Part shown: piece after piece, positions 19,533-27,443 of the stretch
How the letters are laid out: the number at the start of each line of letters is the position of its first letter
How positions within the stretch are numbered: position 1 is the stretch's first letter
Assembly: GCF_022012445.1 (NCBI RefSeq)
Contig: NZ_JAKLTS010000016.1
Span: 1-64,000 of the forward strand
Direction of reading: 5' to 3'
DNA: 64,000 nucleotides
Source: Massilia sp. TS11
GTDB taxonomy: Bacteria; Pseudomonadota; Gammaproteobacteria; Burkholderiales; Burkholderiaceae_D
Translations under genes and position numbers: made by a program
Notes under the pieces: model-generated
Databases searched by the model: none
What the model was told of the DNA's origin: nothing
What the model saw: the letters and a program-made list of their open reading frames with translations, nothing else

Positions 19533-20015
19533 GTGAGCCAAGAGACCTATGACCTGGCGGTCCGCCTCGGCCAGGCCCTGCACGCCAAGGGGCTGCTGCT
19601 GGCCACAGCCGAATCCTGCACCGGCGGCGGGGTCGCCGTCGCCGTCACCGACGTGGCCGGCTCCACCAGCTGGTTCGACTGCGGCTTCGTATGCTACTCG
19701 AATGCGGCCAAGGTGCACCAGCTCGATGTGCCCGACGCCCTGATCGCCCAGTTCGGCAGCGTGTCGGAAGAAGTCGCCGCCGCCATGGCCAGCGGCGCGC
19801 TGGCCAACTCGAATGCCCATCTGGCCCTGGCGACCACCGGCATCGCCGGCCCGACCGGCGCGGTGCCGGGCAAGCCGGTCGGCACGGTCTGCTTTGCCTG
19901 GGCGCGCGGCGACCAGGTCCAGACCGAGCGCAAAGTCTTCAGCGGCGACCGCGCGGCCGTGCGCCAGCAGTCCGTCATGCACGCGATGCAAGGTTTGCTG
20001 CGCATGATCGCCTAG
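19533..20015 (+). CDS. pncC: Nicotinamide-nucleotide amidohydrolase (CinA C-terminal family)
   Basis: PncC deamidates nicotinamide mononucleotide to nicotinate mononucleotide, recycling NAD breakdown products. The 160-residue stand-alone domain has the signature TAESCTGGGVAVAVTDVAGS and the TTGIAGPTGAVPGKPVGTV loop. Translation starts at GTG (19533) behind a strong AAGGAGA site. It joins the nicotinamidase/pncB genes about 6 kb upstream in function but not in operon. In related betaproteobacteria this gene is often beside pgpA and thiL; here thiL lies nearby but pgpA does not. Confidence 0.9.
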   Translation: MSQETYDLAVRLGQALHAKGLLLATAESCTGGGVAVAVTDVAGSTSWFDCGFVCYSNAAKVHQLDVPDALIAQFGSVSEEVAAAMASGALANSNAHLALATTGIAGPTGAVPGKPVGTVCFAWARGDQVQTERKVFSGDRAAVRQQSVMHAMQGLLRMIA

Positions 20016-20107
20016 GCCGGGCCGGTAGCGTCCGGACCGTCTCCCGAGGTATAGTTCAGGTCGGCATGCCGCAGGCATGCGCGCTGAATTCGTTTGGGGA
20101 GACTAGG

Positions 20108-20836
20108 ATGCAAAACACCGTGCATTTCATCTTGCAGGGCAAAGGGGGCATCGGCAAGACGCTGGTGTCGACCATCCTTGCGCAATGGATCGCCGGCAAG
20201 GACACGCTGCCTCTGCGCTGCTACGACACCGACCAGGAAAATCCCACCTTCTCGCGCTACAAGGCGCTGCAGGTCAAGCACGTGCCGGTCAGCGCCGATG
20301 GCTACAACATCGACCCGAAACGCTTCGACGCGCTCATGATCGACCTGCTCGAGCAGGACGGCAACTGCGTGATCGACAATGGCTCGAACACCTTCTCCCC
20401 CCTGATGGGCTACCTGATCGAGAACGACTGCTTCGCCCTGCTGCAGGAGTCGGGCCGCCAGGTGTACATCCATACGATCGTCGGCGGCGGCGACACCCTG
20501 CACGACACCGCCACCGGCTTCGTCTCGACCGCCAAGGCCACCGCGGTGCCGCTGGTGCTGTGGGAGAACCACCACTTCGGCCCGCTGCAATCGGCCTCGG
20601 GCAAGCTGTTCATCGAATCGGCCACCTACCAGGAGCATGCGGGGCGCGTGCGCGGGCGCGTCGTGCTCACCCAGCGCAATGCCGACACCTTCGGGGCCGA
20701 CATCAAGAAGATGAACACCGCGCGCCTGACGGCGGCCGAGGTGAAGGAAAGCGATAAGTTCAATCTGATGGAAAAGCAGCGCGTGAAGGTGGTGTTCCGC
20801 GATCTGTTCGAGCAGCTCGACCAAGTCAGCTGGTAA
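20108..20836 (+). CDS. traL: TraL-like P-loop ATPase (IncP conjugation TraL family)
   Basis: The 242-residue protein is a ParA/MinD-type P-loop ATPase with the deviant Walker A ILQGKGGIGKTLVSTILAQ and a DTDQENPTFSRYKAL segment. The mid region (VIDNGSNTFSPLMGYLIE) and the C-terminal MEKQRVKVVFRDLFEQLD stretch match what I recall of TraL from IncP plasmids and integrative elements. There TraL and TraM are encoded together in a transfer region. Here the gene is followed after 6 bases by a TraM-like gene but no relaxase, coupling protein or type IV secretion gene is present. The cellular role of this chromosomal copy is unknown. Confidence 0.75.
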   Translation: MQNTVHFILQGKGGIGKTLVSTILAQWIAGKDTLPLRCYDTDQENPTFSRYKALQVKHVPVSADGYNIDPKRFDALMIDLLEQDGNCVIDNGSNTFSPLMGYLIENDCFALLQESGRQVYIHTIVGGGDTLHDTATGFVSTAKATAVPLVLWENHHFGPLQSASGKLFIESATYQEHAGRVRGRVVLTQRNADTFGADIKKMNTARLTAAEVKESDKFNLMEKQRVKVVFRDLFEQLDQVSW

Positions 20837-20842
20837 GCCGCC

Positions 20843-21241
20843 ATGGACCCGCACAAGCTGCGCAGCCTCGTTTTCGAAAAGACCGGCGCCCGCATCGACG
20901 TCGATGATCCGGTGTTCGCCCTGGTGGCGATGAACGAGGCGATTCTCGAGGAAGCGCTGGCGCGCCTGGCGGCCGCCAGCGGCCAGCCCGTGGCCCGGCC
21001 GCAAGCGCGCGCCGCCGCCGCGATCGACTGGCGTACCATCGGCGTGGCGGCCGTGGCGGCGCTGCTGGGCGGCTTGCTGGTGGCCGTGCTGGCGCGGCCC
21101 GCGCCGGCGCCGGCCGCAGCACCGGCCACGCTGACGCCCGAGCAAACGGCTGCGCTCGAGCGCGCCGCCAAGCTCGACAAAGCCATCCAGAAGCTCGACG
21201 CCAAGACCCGCAGCGCGCTGCAGGCCGAACTGCAAAAATAA
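20843..21241 (+). CDS. TraM-like small membrane protein
   Basis: The 132-residue protein has an N-terminal segment of about 40 residues (LRSLVFEKTGARIDVDDPVF) resembling the start of IncP TraM proteins, where a DDP motif is conserved. An Ala/Pro linker, one predicted membrane helix (about 59-82, IGVAAVAALLGGLLVAVLA) and a C-terminal charged helix follow. It directly follows the TraL-like ATPase, the same order as traL-traM in plasmid transfer regions. It probably anchors or regulates the ATPase at the membrane. The identification is weaker than that of its partner because the region of similarity is short. Confidence 0.55.
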   Translation: MDPHKLRSLVFEKTGARIDVDDPVFALVAMNEAILEEALARLAAASGQPVARPQARAAAAIDWRTIGVAAVAALLGGLLVAVLARPAPAPAAAPATLTPEQTAALERAAKLDKAIQKLDAKTRSALQAELQK

Positions 21242-21245
21242 ACCG

Positions 21246-24047
21246 ATGAAACGACTCCTGCTCCCCGCCCTGCTGGCGGCCTGTCTGGCCGCGCCCGCCG
21301 CCTGGAGCGGCGCCGCCCTGGCTGCGCCGCTGGCCCAGGCCCCGCAGATCGCCTTCGACAAATACACGCTGCCCAATGGCCTGCAGGTGATCCTGGTCGA
21401 GGACCACAAGCTGCCGATCGTGGCCGTCAATCTGTGGTACCACGTCGGCCCCGCCAACGAAGGCCCGGGCCTGACCGGCTTCGCCCACCTGTTCGAACAC
21501 ATGATGTTCGCCGGCACGCGCCATGTGCCGCGCGGCCTGGCCGACCGCCTGCTCGAAGGGGCCGGCGTGACCGACTCCAACGGCAGCACGGATTTCGACC
21601 GCACCAATTACTACGACACCGTGCCCAGCAACCAGCTCGAGCTGGCCCTGTGGATCCACAGCGACCGCATGGGCTATCTGCTCGACGTGCTCGACCAGAA
21701 GGCCCTGTCCAACCAGCAGGACGTGGTGCGCAATGAACGCCGTCAGACGGTCGAGAACCGGCCGTATGGCGTGGTGGAGGAGGCGCTCTACCACAATCTG
21801 TTCCCCAAGAACCACCCCTACCATGCCTATGTGATCGGCTCCCACGCCGACATCCAGAACGCGCGCTTGGCCGATGTGCGCGCCTTCTTCACGCGCTACT
21901 ACAGCCCCAACAACGCCAGCCTGGTGATCGCCGGCGACATCGACAAGGCGCGCACGCGCGCCCTGATCGACAAGTATTTCGGCAGCTTCAAGCGCGGTCC
22001 CGAGGTCGCGCCGCCGCAGGTGCTGACGCCGCCGATCACGGCCGAAAAGCGCCTGACCGTGCACGACCGCGTCGAGCTGCCGCGCGTGTTCATGGGCTGG
22101 CTGACCTCGCCCGCGTTCAAGCCCGGCGATATCGAGCTGGCGGTGGCGGCCCAGGTGCTGGGCGGCGGCAAGTCGAGCCGCCTGTACAAGTCCCTGGTCT
22201 ACGACAAGCAGATCGCCCAGGACGTGAATGCGGCCCAGAGCTCGAATCTGCTGGCCTCGACCTTCGTGGTCGACGTCACGGCCCGGCCCGGCCACACGGC
22301 GGCCGAGATCGAAGCGGCCATCCAGGCCGAACTGGAAGACCTGCGCACGCGCGGCCCGAGCGAAAAGGAAGTCGAGCGCGCGCGCAACACGATCGAGACG
22401 GGCATGCTGATGGGCATGGAAAAGCTCGGCGGCCAGGGTCTGGCCAACCAGCTCAATCTGTACAACCAGTACACGGGCGACCCCGGCTATGTGGAGCAGG
22501 ACCTGGCGCGCGTGCGCCGCGTCAGCGCGGCCGATGTGCGCGCCGTGATGGCGGCCCAGCTCGGCGATCAGGCGCGCGTGGTCGTGCATGGCCTGCCGGG
22601 CGAGCCGGTGCTGGCGCCCGATGTGCCGGTGCCGCCGGCGCGGCCGCGTCTGGCCCACCGGGCCACGCCGCTGCAGGCCGATGAAGCCTGGCGCTATCAG
22701 GCGCCGCAGCCCGGCCCGGCTCCGCAGTTCAGCCTGCCGACGGGCGAATCCTTCCGCCTGGCCAATGGCCTGACCGTGATCCACCACTACAACCCGGCCC
22801 TGCCGATGCTGGCGGCCGAGCTGGTGCTCAAAGCCGGCTCCGAAGCGAGCCCGGTCACGCGCCCCGGCCTGGCCGGCTTTACCGCCCAGATGCTGGAAGA
22901 AGGCACGCAGCAGCGCAGCTCCCAGCAGATCGCCGACGAGATCGCCCAGCTGGGCGCCCTGTTCGGCGCCAGCAGCGGGCCGGACGCCGCGCGCGTGACC
23001 CTGCTGTCGCTGTCGCATAATTTTGCCCAGGGCCTCGATGTGCTGGCCGACGTGGTCCAGCACCCGAGCTTCCCCGAGGCCGAGATCGAACGCCAGCGCG
23101 CCGCCCGTCTGGGCGACCTGGTGCAGATCCGCGAGAATCCGGCCGCCCTCACGGCACTGGCCGGCGCGATGGCCATGTATGGCCCGCAGCACCCGTATGG
23201 CTACGGCCAGATCGGCACCGAGGCGGCGATCCGCGCCACCAGCCGCGCCGATCTGCTCGGCTTCTGGCAACGCCACTATGTGCCGGCCAATGCGGCCCTG
23301 ATCGTGGCCGGCGACATCACGCGCGAGCAGCTGCGCAGCCTGGCCGAAGCCAAGTTCGGCCAGTGGCAGGGCACGGCCCCGGCGCCGCTGGCCCTGCCGC
23401 CGGCCCAGCCGACCCAGGCGCGCGTGGTGTTTGTCGACAAGCCCGGCGCGGCCCAGACCGGGCTGCGCGTGGTGGCGCCCGGTCCGGCGCGCGACACGCC
23501 CGACTATCCGGTGCTCGAAGTGATGAATGGGGCGCTGGGCGGCATGTTCTCGAGCCGCCTGAACAATAATCTGCGCGAGACCCGGGGCTATAGCTACGGC
23601 ATGTTCTCCAGCTTCGGCTACCGCCGCCTGGGCGGCCAGTTCGTCGCCGCCGGCAGCGTGCGCAATGACGTGGCCGGCGCCTCGGTGCGCGAGATGCTGA
23701 AGGAATTGAACGGCATGCGCGCGCGCCCGCTTGGGCCGGCCGAACTGGCCAATGCGCGCAATGCCCAGGTGCTATCGCTGCCGGGCCTGTTTGAAACCAA
23801 CCGCGCGGTCGGGGCCAGTCTGGCGAATGTCTTCCTGTATGGGCTTGACCTGCGCTACTACCAGGGCCTGCCGCAGCAGTTCGCCACGGTGACGGCCGCC
23901 CAGGCGCAGGCGGCGGCGCGGCGCTACCTCGATCCGGCCCACCTGATCGTGGTGGCCGCGGGCGACAAGAAAACCGTGCTGCCGCAGCTGGCCCGGCTGC
24001 GCCTCGGTCCGATCGAGGAGCGCGACGCCGACGGCCAGCGCAAATAA
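21246..24047 (+). CDS. Secreted M16 zinc metallopeptidase with two M16 halves
   Basis: This 933-residue periplasmic protease has a signal peptide (about 1-27) and two tandem pitrilysin-type halves. The first half carries the inverted zinc motif HLFEH (81-85, in GFAHLFEHMMFAGT) and the downstream acidic ligand region ENRPYGVVEEAL. The second half (from about 490) lacks the zinc motif but keeps the RLNNNLRETRGYSYGMFS region, as in PqqL-like and YmxG-type fused peptidases. It probably degrades peptides in the periplasm. It starts 4 bases after the TraM-like gene, so it may share that transcript, which is an unusual neighbour for a peptidase. Confidence 0.93.
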   Translation: MKRLLLPALLAACLAAPAAWSGAALAAPLAQAPQIAFDKYTLPNGLQVILVEDHKLPIVAVNLWYHVGPANEGPGLTGFAHLFEHMMFAGTRHVPRGLADRLLEGAGVTDSNGSTDFDRTNYYDTVPSNQLELALWIHSDRMGYLLDVLDQKALSNQQDVVRNERRQTVENRPYGVVEEALYHNLFPKNHPYHAYVIGSHADIQNARLADVRAFFTRYYSPNNASLVIAGDIDKARTRALIDKYFGSFKRGPEVAPPQVLTPPITAEKRLTVHDRVELPRVFMGWLTSPAFKPGDIELAVAAQVLGGGKSSRLYKSLVYDKQIAQDVNAAQSSNLLASTFVVDVTARPGHTAAEIEAAIQAELEDLRTRGPSEKEVERARNTIETGMLMGMEKLGGQGLANQLNLYNQYTGDPGYVEQDLARVRRVSAADVRAVMAAQLGDQARVVVHGLPGEPVLAPDVPVPPARPRLAHRATPLQADEAWRYQAPQPGPAPQFSLPTGESFRLANGLTVIHHYNPALPMLAAELVLKAGSEASPVTRPGLAGFTAQMLEEGTQQRSSQQIADEIAQLGALFGASSGPDAARVTLLSLSHNFAQGLDVLADVVQHPSFPEAEIERQRAARLGDLVQIRENPAALTALAGAMAMYGPQHPYGYGQIGTEAAIRATSRADLLGFWQRHYVPANAALIVAGDITREQLRSLAEAKFGQWQGTAPAPLALPPAQPTQARVVFVDKPGAAQTGLRVVAPGPARDTPDYPVLEVMNGALGGMFSSRLNNNLRETRGYSYGMFSSFGYRRLGGQFVAAGSVRNDVAGASVREMLKELNGMRARPLGPAELANARNAQVLSLPGLFETNRAVGASLANVFLYGLDLRYYQGLPQQFATVTAAQAQAAARRYLDPAHLIVVAAGDKKTVLPQLARLRLGPIEERDADGQRK

Positions 24048-24050
24048 GGC

Positions 24051-24464
24051 TTAGTGACGGCCGCGGTAGTGACCGTAGTGGCCATAGCCGCGCGAGCAGC
24101 ACCAGCGGCTGCTCCACCAGCCGAGCGTGAGGCCGACGCCGACGGCCACCGGCCACGGATCGACATACACGGGACGCTCCACCACCACCGGCTGCGGGTA
24201 GTAGTAGACCGGCTGCTGGACCACGCTGGTGGTGACGACCGGGGCCGGCGCGGTCGGCAGGGTTTCGACCGTGTAGTTCGGGTCGCGCGGCGTGCCCGGA
24301 GCGACCGGAGTCACCGAGACCACGCGCCAGCCATCGGCGCTGACCGGGGCCGCGACCGGCACGGCCGACTCCGGCAGACGGGCAATCATGGGCGGGGCCG
24401 ACGGGGCCACCACACAACCGGCCAGCAAGGCGCCGGCGAGGGGAAGAACGAGCAAGCTTTTCAT
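24051..24464 (-). CDS. Small lipoprotein with Tyr/Trp/Gly-rich tail
   Basis: The 137-residue protein starts with a lipoprotein signal ending in the lipobox LLAGC, so it is probably outer-membrane or periplasmic and lipid-anchored. A Pro/Val-rich middle (VVQQPVYYYPQPVVVERPVYV) is followed by a short hydrophobic stretch and a C-terminal tail rich in Gly, Tyr, His and Arg (GYGHYGHYRGRH). An upstream ATG (24485) is possible but would displace the signal peptide. It converges with the M16 gene 3 bases away. Function unknown. Upstream is a period-10 TTACAG direct repeat. Confidence 0.7.
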   Translation of the reverse strand: MKSLLVLPLAGALLAGCVVAPSAPPMIARLPESAVPVAAPVSADGWRVVSVTPVAPGTPRDPNYTVETLPTAPAPVVTTSVVQQPVYYYPQPVVVERPVYVDPWPVAVGVGLTLGWWSSRWCCSRGYGHYGHYRGRH

Positions 24465-24524
24465 CACAATTCTCCAAACAAGCACATTACTTTACTCCCG
24501 CGCCGCACGGCTGCGGCGCTGCAT

Positions 24525-24540
24525 TTACAGCTTGTTACAG
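24525..24540. promoter_or_regulatory. Period-10 direct repeat, TTACAG-N4-TTACAG
   Basis: Two identical TTACAG hexamers are separated by CTTG, giving an exact 10-base period. The site lies in the divergent region between the small lipoprotein gene (start 24464) and the ArsR gene (start 24595). It resembles the RstA box of enterobacteria and OmpR-family sites in general. It is the best copy of a motif also seen at 9307-9322 and 54017-54032. Confidence 0.45.
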
Positions 24541-24560
24541 CGCCGCCGCGGGTTTATGCT

Positions 24561-24586
24561 AATATGTGAACAGCTGTTCACATATT
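24561..24586. promoter_or_regulatory. ArsR/SmtB-type operator, perfect 26-base palindrome
   Basis: A perfect 26-base inverted repeat is centred at 24573/24574. Its core fits TGAA-N6-TTCA, the classical operator of metal-sensing ArsR/SmtB repressors (12-2-12 type). It lies 9 bases before the ATG of the ArsR-family gene and so would block its transcription. This is strong support for autoregulation and for control of the downstream metal exporter. Confidence 0.85.
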
Positions 24587-24594
24587 GAAGCCAA

Positions 24595-24915
24595 ATGCCG
24601 CCACCGACCTCCGACGCCGCCATTGCCGAACTGGCCGATCTGTTCCATCTGCTCGGCGACCCGACCCGCCTGCGCATCGTGATGGCCTGCCTGCCGGCCC
24701 CGATCGCCGTCGGCGATATTGCCGAGAGCTTGGCGCTGTCGCCCTCGCTGGTCAGCCACCATCTGCGCCTGCTGCGCGCGGCGCGCATCCTCAAGGCCGA
24801 GCGCCACGGACGCCAGGTGTTCTACGCGGCGATGGATGCCCACATCCGCCACGTGCTGGCCGATATGCTCGAACACATTGCCGAACCCAGCCAGGAGCCC
24901 ACCCATGAGTCATGA
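24595..24915 (+). CDS. ArsR/SmtB-family metal-sensing repressor
   Basis: The 106-residue protein is a small winged helix-turn-helix repressor of the ArsR/SmtB family. It keeps LFHLLGDPTRLRIVMAC and the recognition region SLALSPSLVSHHLRLLRAARIL. There is no CxC motif of the ArsR arsenic type. A C-terminal helix with Asp-His-His (AAMDAHIRHVLADMLEHI) matches the alpha-5 metal site of zinc/cobalt sensors such as CzrA and SmtB. It overlaps the cation exporter gene by 11 bases and sits behind a perfect palindromic operator. Zinc or cobalt derepression is therefore likely; the exact metal is inference. Confidence 0.87.
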   Translation: MPPPTSDAAIAELADLFHLLGDPTRLRIVMACLPAPIAVGDIAESLALSPSLVSHHLRLLRAARILKAERHGRQVFYAAMDAHIRHVLADMLEHIAEPSQEPTHES

Positions 24916-25894
24916 TCATTCCCATCACCACCACCACGAGCATGGGCACGGGCACAGCTGCGGGCACGGCCACGAGCATGGCCACGGTCATGGCCATGGT
25001 CATGGCCACCACCATCACGGCCCGGCCGATCTGAGCCAGGCCGGGCGCCGTTTCGCCTGGGCGATCGGCCTGAACGTCGTCTTCGTCGGCGTCGAATTCG
25101 TCTACGGCGTGCTGGCCAATTCCACCGCGCTGATGGCCGACGCCGGCCACAATCTGTCCGACGTGCTCGGTCTGGTGCTGGCCTGGGGCGCCGCCGCGCT
25201 GGCCCGGCGCAGTCCGAGCGCGCGTTTTACCTACGGGCTGCGCGGCAGTTCGATCCTGGCCGCCCTGCTCAATGCCCTGCTGCTGATGCTGGCCTGCGGC
25301 GCGATTGCCTGGGAGGCCGCGCACCGTTTCAGCGATCCCGCGCCGGTGCAGACCGGCACCATCATGCTGGTGGCCGGCATCGGCATTCTGATCAACGGCG
25401 CCTCGGCCTGGCTGTTCATGGCCGGCAGCGATCACGACCTCAACCAGAAGGCCGCGTTCCAGCACATGGCGGCCGATGCCGCGATTTCGCTTGGCGTGGT
25501 GATCTCCGGCCTGCTGATCGCCGTCAGCGGCGCGGCCTGGATCGATCCGCTGGTGTCGCTGCTGATTGTCGGTCTGATCGTGGTGTCGACCTGGAGCCTG
25601 CTGGCCGCGTCGCTGCGTCTGGTGCTGGGCGCCGTGCCCGACCACGTCGACCCCGAGGCCGTCACGGCCTACCTGCGCCAGCAGGCCGGCGTGGCCGACA
25701 TGCACGACCTGCACATCTGGGCGATGAGCACGACCGAGACGGCGCTGACCGTGCACCTCGTGATGCCCGCCGGCTATCCCGGCGATGCCGAGGTCGACCG
25801 CATCGCCGCCCATCTGAAGGAGCGCTTCGCGATCCACCACTGCACCCTGCAGGTCGAGCAAGGCACGACCGCGCACGCCTGCGCCCTCCATTAA
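24905..25894 (+). CDS. Cation diffusion facilitator, CzcD-type metal exporter
   Basis: The 329-residue inner-membrane proton/metal antiporter probably exports Zn, Co or Cd. The N-terminus (about 1-40) is an extended His/Gly region of repeated GHGH units, a metal-collecting tail, encoded by near-repetitive DNA. Six membrane helices follow. They include the site-A residues in helices 2 and 5 (LMADAGHNLSDVLGL and HMAADAAISLGVV) with the family pattern H/D-x3-D. A C-terminal cytoplasmic ferredoxin-like domain (VADMHDLHIWAMSTTE) is typical of the CzcD branch. Its ATG lies inside the end of the repressor gene, so the two are co-translated. Confidence 0.92.
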   Translation: MSHDHSHHHHHEHGHGHSCGHGHEHGHGHGHGHGHHHHGPADLSQAGRRFAWAIGLNVVFVGVEFVYGVLANSTALMADAGHNLSDVLGLVLAWGAAALARRSPSARFTYGLRGSSILAALLNALLLMLACGAIAWEAAHRFSDPAPVQTGTIMLVAGIGILINGASAWLFMAGSDHDLNQKAAFQHMAADAAISLGVVISGLLIAVSGAAWIDPLVSLLIVGLIVVSTWSLLAASLRLVLGAVPDHVDPEAVTAYLRQQAGVADMHDLHIWAMSTTETALTVHLVMPAGYPGDAEVDRIAAHLKERFAIHHCTLQVEQGTTAHACALH

Positions 25895-25903
25895 CCCCCA
25901 ACA

Positions 25904-25959
25904 AAATCGGGGTCAGACCCCATTTATCCTCCGAGAAAAATGGGGTCTGACCCCGATTT
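25904..25959. repeat. REPIN-like paired palindrome, copy B
   Basis: Two copies of the GGGGTC-A/T-GACCCC palindrome are arranged head to head. The outer arms (25904-25925 and 25938-25959) are perfect 22-base reverse complements around a 12-base loop. It fills the gap between the convergent ends of the metal exporter and cysK, where the transcribed RNA could form a strong hairpin. That position suggests a bidirectional terminator or RNA-stabilising role, as well as a mobile REPIN. Confidence 0.85.
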
Positions 25960-25990
25960 ATCCGCGGGGAAAAAGAGGGGCTGGGCCGGC

Positions 25991-26923
25991 CTAGTGGGCG
26001 AGGTTGGCGTACAGGGCGGTGCTCAGGTAGCGCTCGCCATACGAGGGGATGATGGTGACGATGGTCTTGCCGGCGTTCTCGGGTCGCTGCGCCACCTGCA
26101 GCGCGGCCCACAACGCGGCGCCCGAGGAAATGCCGACCAGCAGGCCTTCCTGCTCGGCCGCCGCGCGCGCCGTCGCGAAGGCGTCCTCGGCCTTCACGCA
26201 GATGACTTCGTCGTACACGCCGGTGTTCAGCACCTCCGGCACGAAGCCGGCGCCGATGCCCTGGATCGGATGCGGCCCCTTGGTCCCCTTCGACAGCATC
26301 GGCGAGGCCTCGGGCTCGACTGCCACCACGCGTAGCCCGGGCTTGCGCGCCTTGAGCACTTCGCCCACGCCGGTGATCGTGCCGCCCGTGCCGACCCCGG
26401 CCACGACGATGTCGACCTGGCCATCGGTATCGGCCCAGATTTCCTCGGCCGTGGTGCGCCGGTGTACGGCCGGATTGGCCGGGTTGGTGAACTGCTGCAG
26501 CATCAGATAGCGCGGATCGGCCGCCACCAGCTCGGCCGCTTTCCGGATCGCGCCGGCCATGCCTTCAGGCCCGGGCGTGAGGATCAGCTCGGCGCCGTAG
26601 GCGCGCAGCAGCTGGCGCCGCTCCATGCTCATGGTCTCGGGCATGACCAGCGTGCAGCGGTAGCCGCGCGCCGCGCACACCATCGCCAGCGCGATGCCGG
26701 TATTGCCGCTGGTCGGCTCGACGATGATGCTGTCGGGCTTGATCTGTCCGGCCTGCTCGGCCGCTTCGACCATGGCCAGGCCGATCCGGTCCTTGACGCT
26801 GTGGCCGGGATTGAAATACTCGAGCTTGGCGAGCACGCTGGCGCCGCCGCTGGCCGTCAGACGGCGGATCCGCACGAGCGGGGTATTGCCGACCAGTTCG
26901 GTCACATCGTTGACGACACGCAT
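25991..26923 (-). CDS. cysK: Cysteine synthase (O-acetylserine sulfhydrylase, CysK type)
   Basis: This PLP enzyme makes cysteine from O-acetylserine and sulfide. The 310-residue protein shows the PLP lysine motif [14 protein letters not shown], the substrate loop [13 protein letters not shown], the phosphate-binding [13 protein letters not shown] and the CysK-type [19 protein letters not shown] loop that distinguishes it from CysM. A full AGGAGG ribosome site precedes the ATG. It is the last of three leftward genes (tcdA, FKBP isomerase, cysK) with 13 bases to the FKBP gene. CysM annotation is a possible alternative but less likely. Confidence 0.9.
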   Translation of the reverse strand: MRVVNDVTELVGNTPLVRIRRLTASGGASVLAKLEYFNPGHSVKDRIGLAMVEAAEQAGQIKPDSIIVEPTSGNTGIALAMVCAARGYRCTLVMPETMSMERRQLLRAYGAELILTPGPEGMAGAIRKAAELVAADPRYLMLQQFTNPANPAVHRRTTAEEIWADTDGQVDIVVAGVGTGGTITGVGEVLKARKPGLRVVAVEPEASPMLSKGTKGPHPIQGIGAGFVPEVLNTGVYDEVICVKAEDAFATARAAAEQEGLLVGISSGAALWAALQVAQRPENAGKTIVTIIPSYGERYLSTALYANLAH

Positions 26924-26936
26924 GGCGCCTCCTTGT

Positions 26937-27413
26937 TTATTTCACGCCGACCAATTCGACGTCGAACACCAGATCGGCATCGGGCGGAATCGAGCCGCCC
27001 GGCGCGCCGCGCTTGCCGTAAGCCAGATGGGAAGGAATGATCAGGGTGCGCTTGCCGCCCACCTTCATGCCGAGAATGCCTTGCTCCCAGCCCTTGATGA
27101 CGCGCCCGGCGCCGAGCTGGAATTCGAGCGGGCCGCGCCCGTTCGAGGTATCGAACATCTTGCCGCGCTGGTTCAGCGCGAGCGGCTTGTGCAGCCAGCC
27201 CGTGTAATTGACGAGCACGGTATTGCCGACCTGGGCTTCGGCGCCGCTGCCGATCCGGGTGTCGGTCTTGATCAGGGGCGGCAGTTCCGGTTCCGGGGCC
27301 GCGGCCGGGGCGGCCTGGGGCGCGGGGGCGTCGGGCGTGGAAGCGGCCGGGGTCTGGGCCTGGGCGATGCCGGCAGCCAGCAGCAGGGCCAGCGACAGGG
27401 GGAGCAGTTTCAT
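26937..27413 (-). CDS. Secreted FKBP-type peptidyl-prolyl isomerase
   Basis: The 158-residue periplasmic foldase has a signal peptide ([19 protein letters not shown]), a Pro/Ala linker of about 30 residues, and one FKBP domain (about 50-158). The active-site pattern is present ([64 protein letters not shown], quoted as separate signature stretches). It catalyses cis/trans isomerisation of prolyl bonds. The ATG at 27413 is chosen because it begins the signal peptide; an upstream TTG/ATG frame adds only five residues. It probably shares a transcript with cysK. Confidence 0.9.
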   Translation of the reverse strand: MKLLPLSLALLLAAGIAQAQTPAASTPDAPAPQAAPAAAPEPELPPLIKTDTRIGSGAEAQVGNTVLVNYTGWLHKPLALNQRGKMFDTSNGRGPLEFQLGAGRVIKGWEQGILGMKVGGKRTLIIPSHLAYGKRGAPGGSIPPDADLVFDVELVGVK

Positions 27414-27443
27414 CGTCGTAAGCAGCAAAAGTGGATGACCGGC

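Noticed and set aside
20080-20100. Short GCATGC inverted repeats upstream of the TraL-like gene as an operator
   Set aside because: GCATGC is itself palindromic and frequent in GC-rich DNA, and no promoter elements can be aligned with it.
20108-21241. Possibility that the traL/traM pair marks an integrated conjugative element
   Set aside because: There is no integrase, relaxase, type IV secretion gene or tRNA attachment site in the window, and flanking genes are packed within a few bases.
24918-25020. Near-tandem CATGGNCATGG-like repeats considered as a CRISPR or satellite
   Set aside because: They encode the His/Gly-rich tail of the cation exporter in frame. There are no spacers and no constant repeat length.
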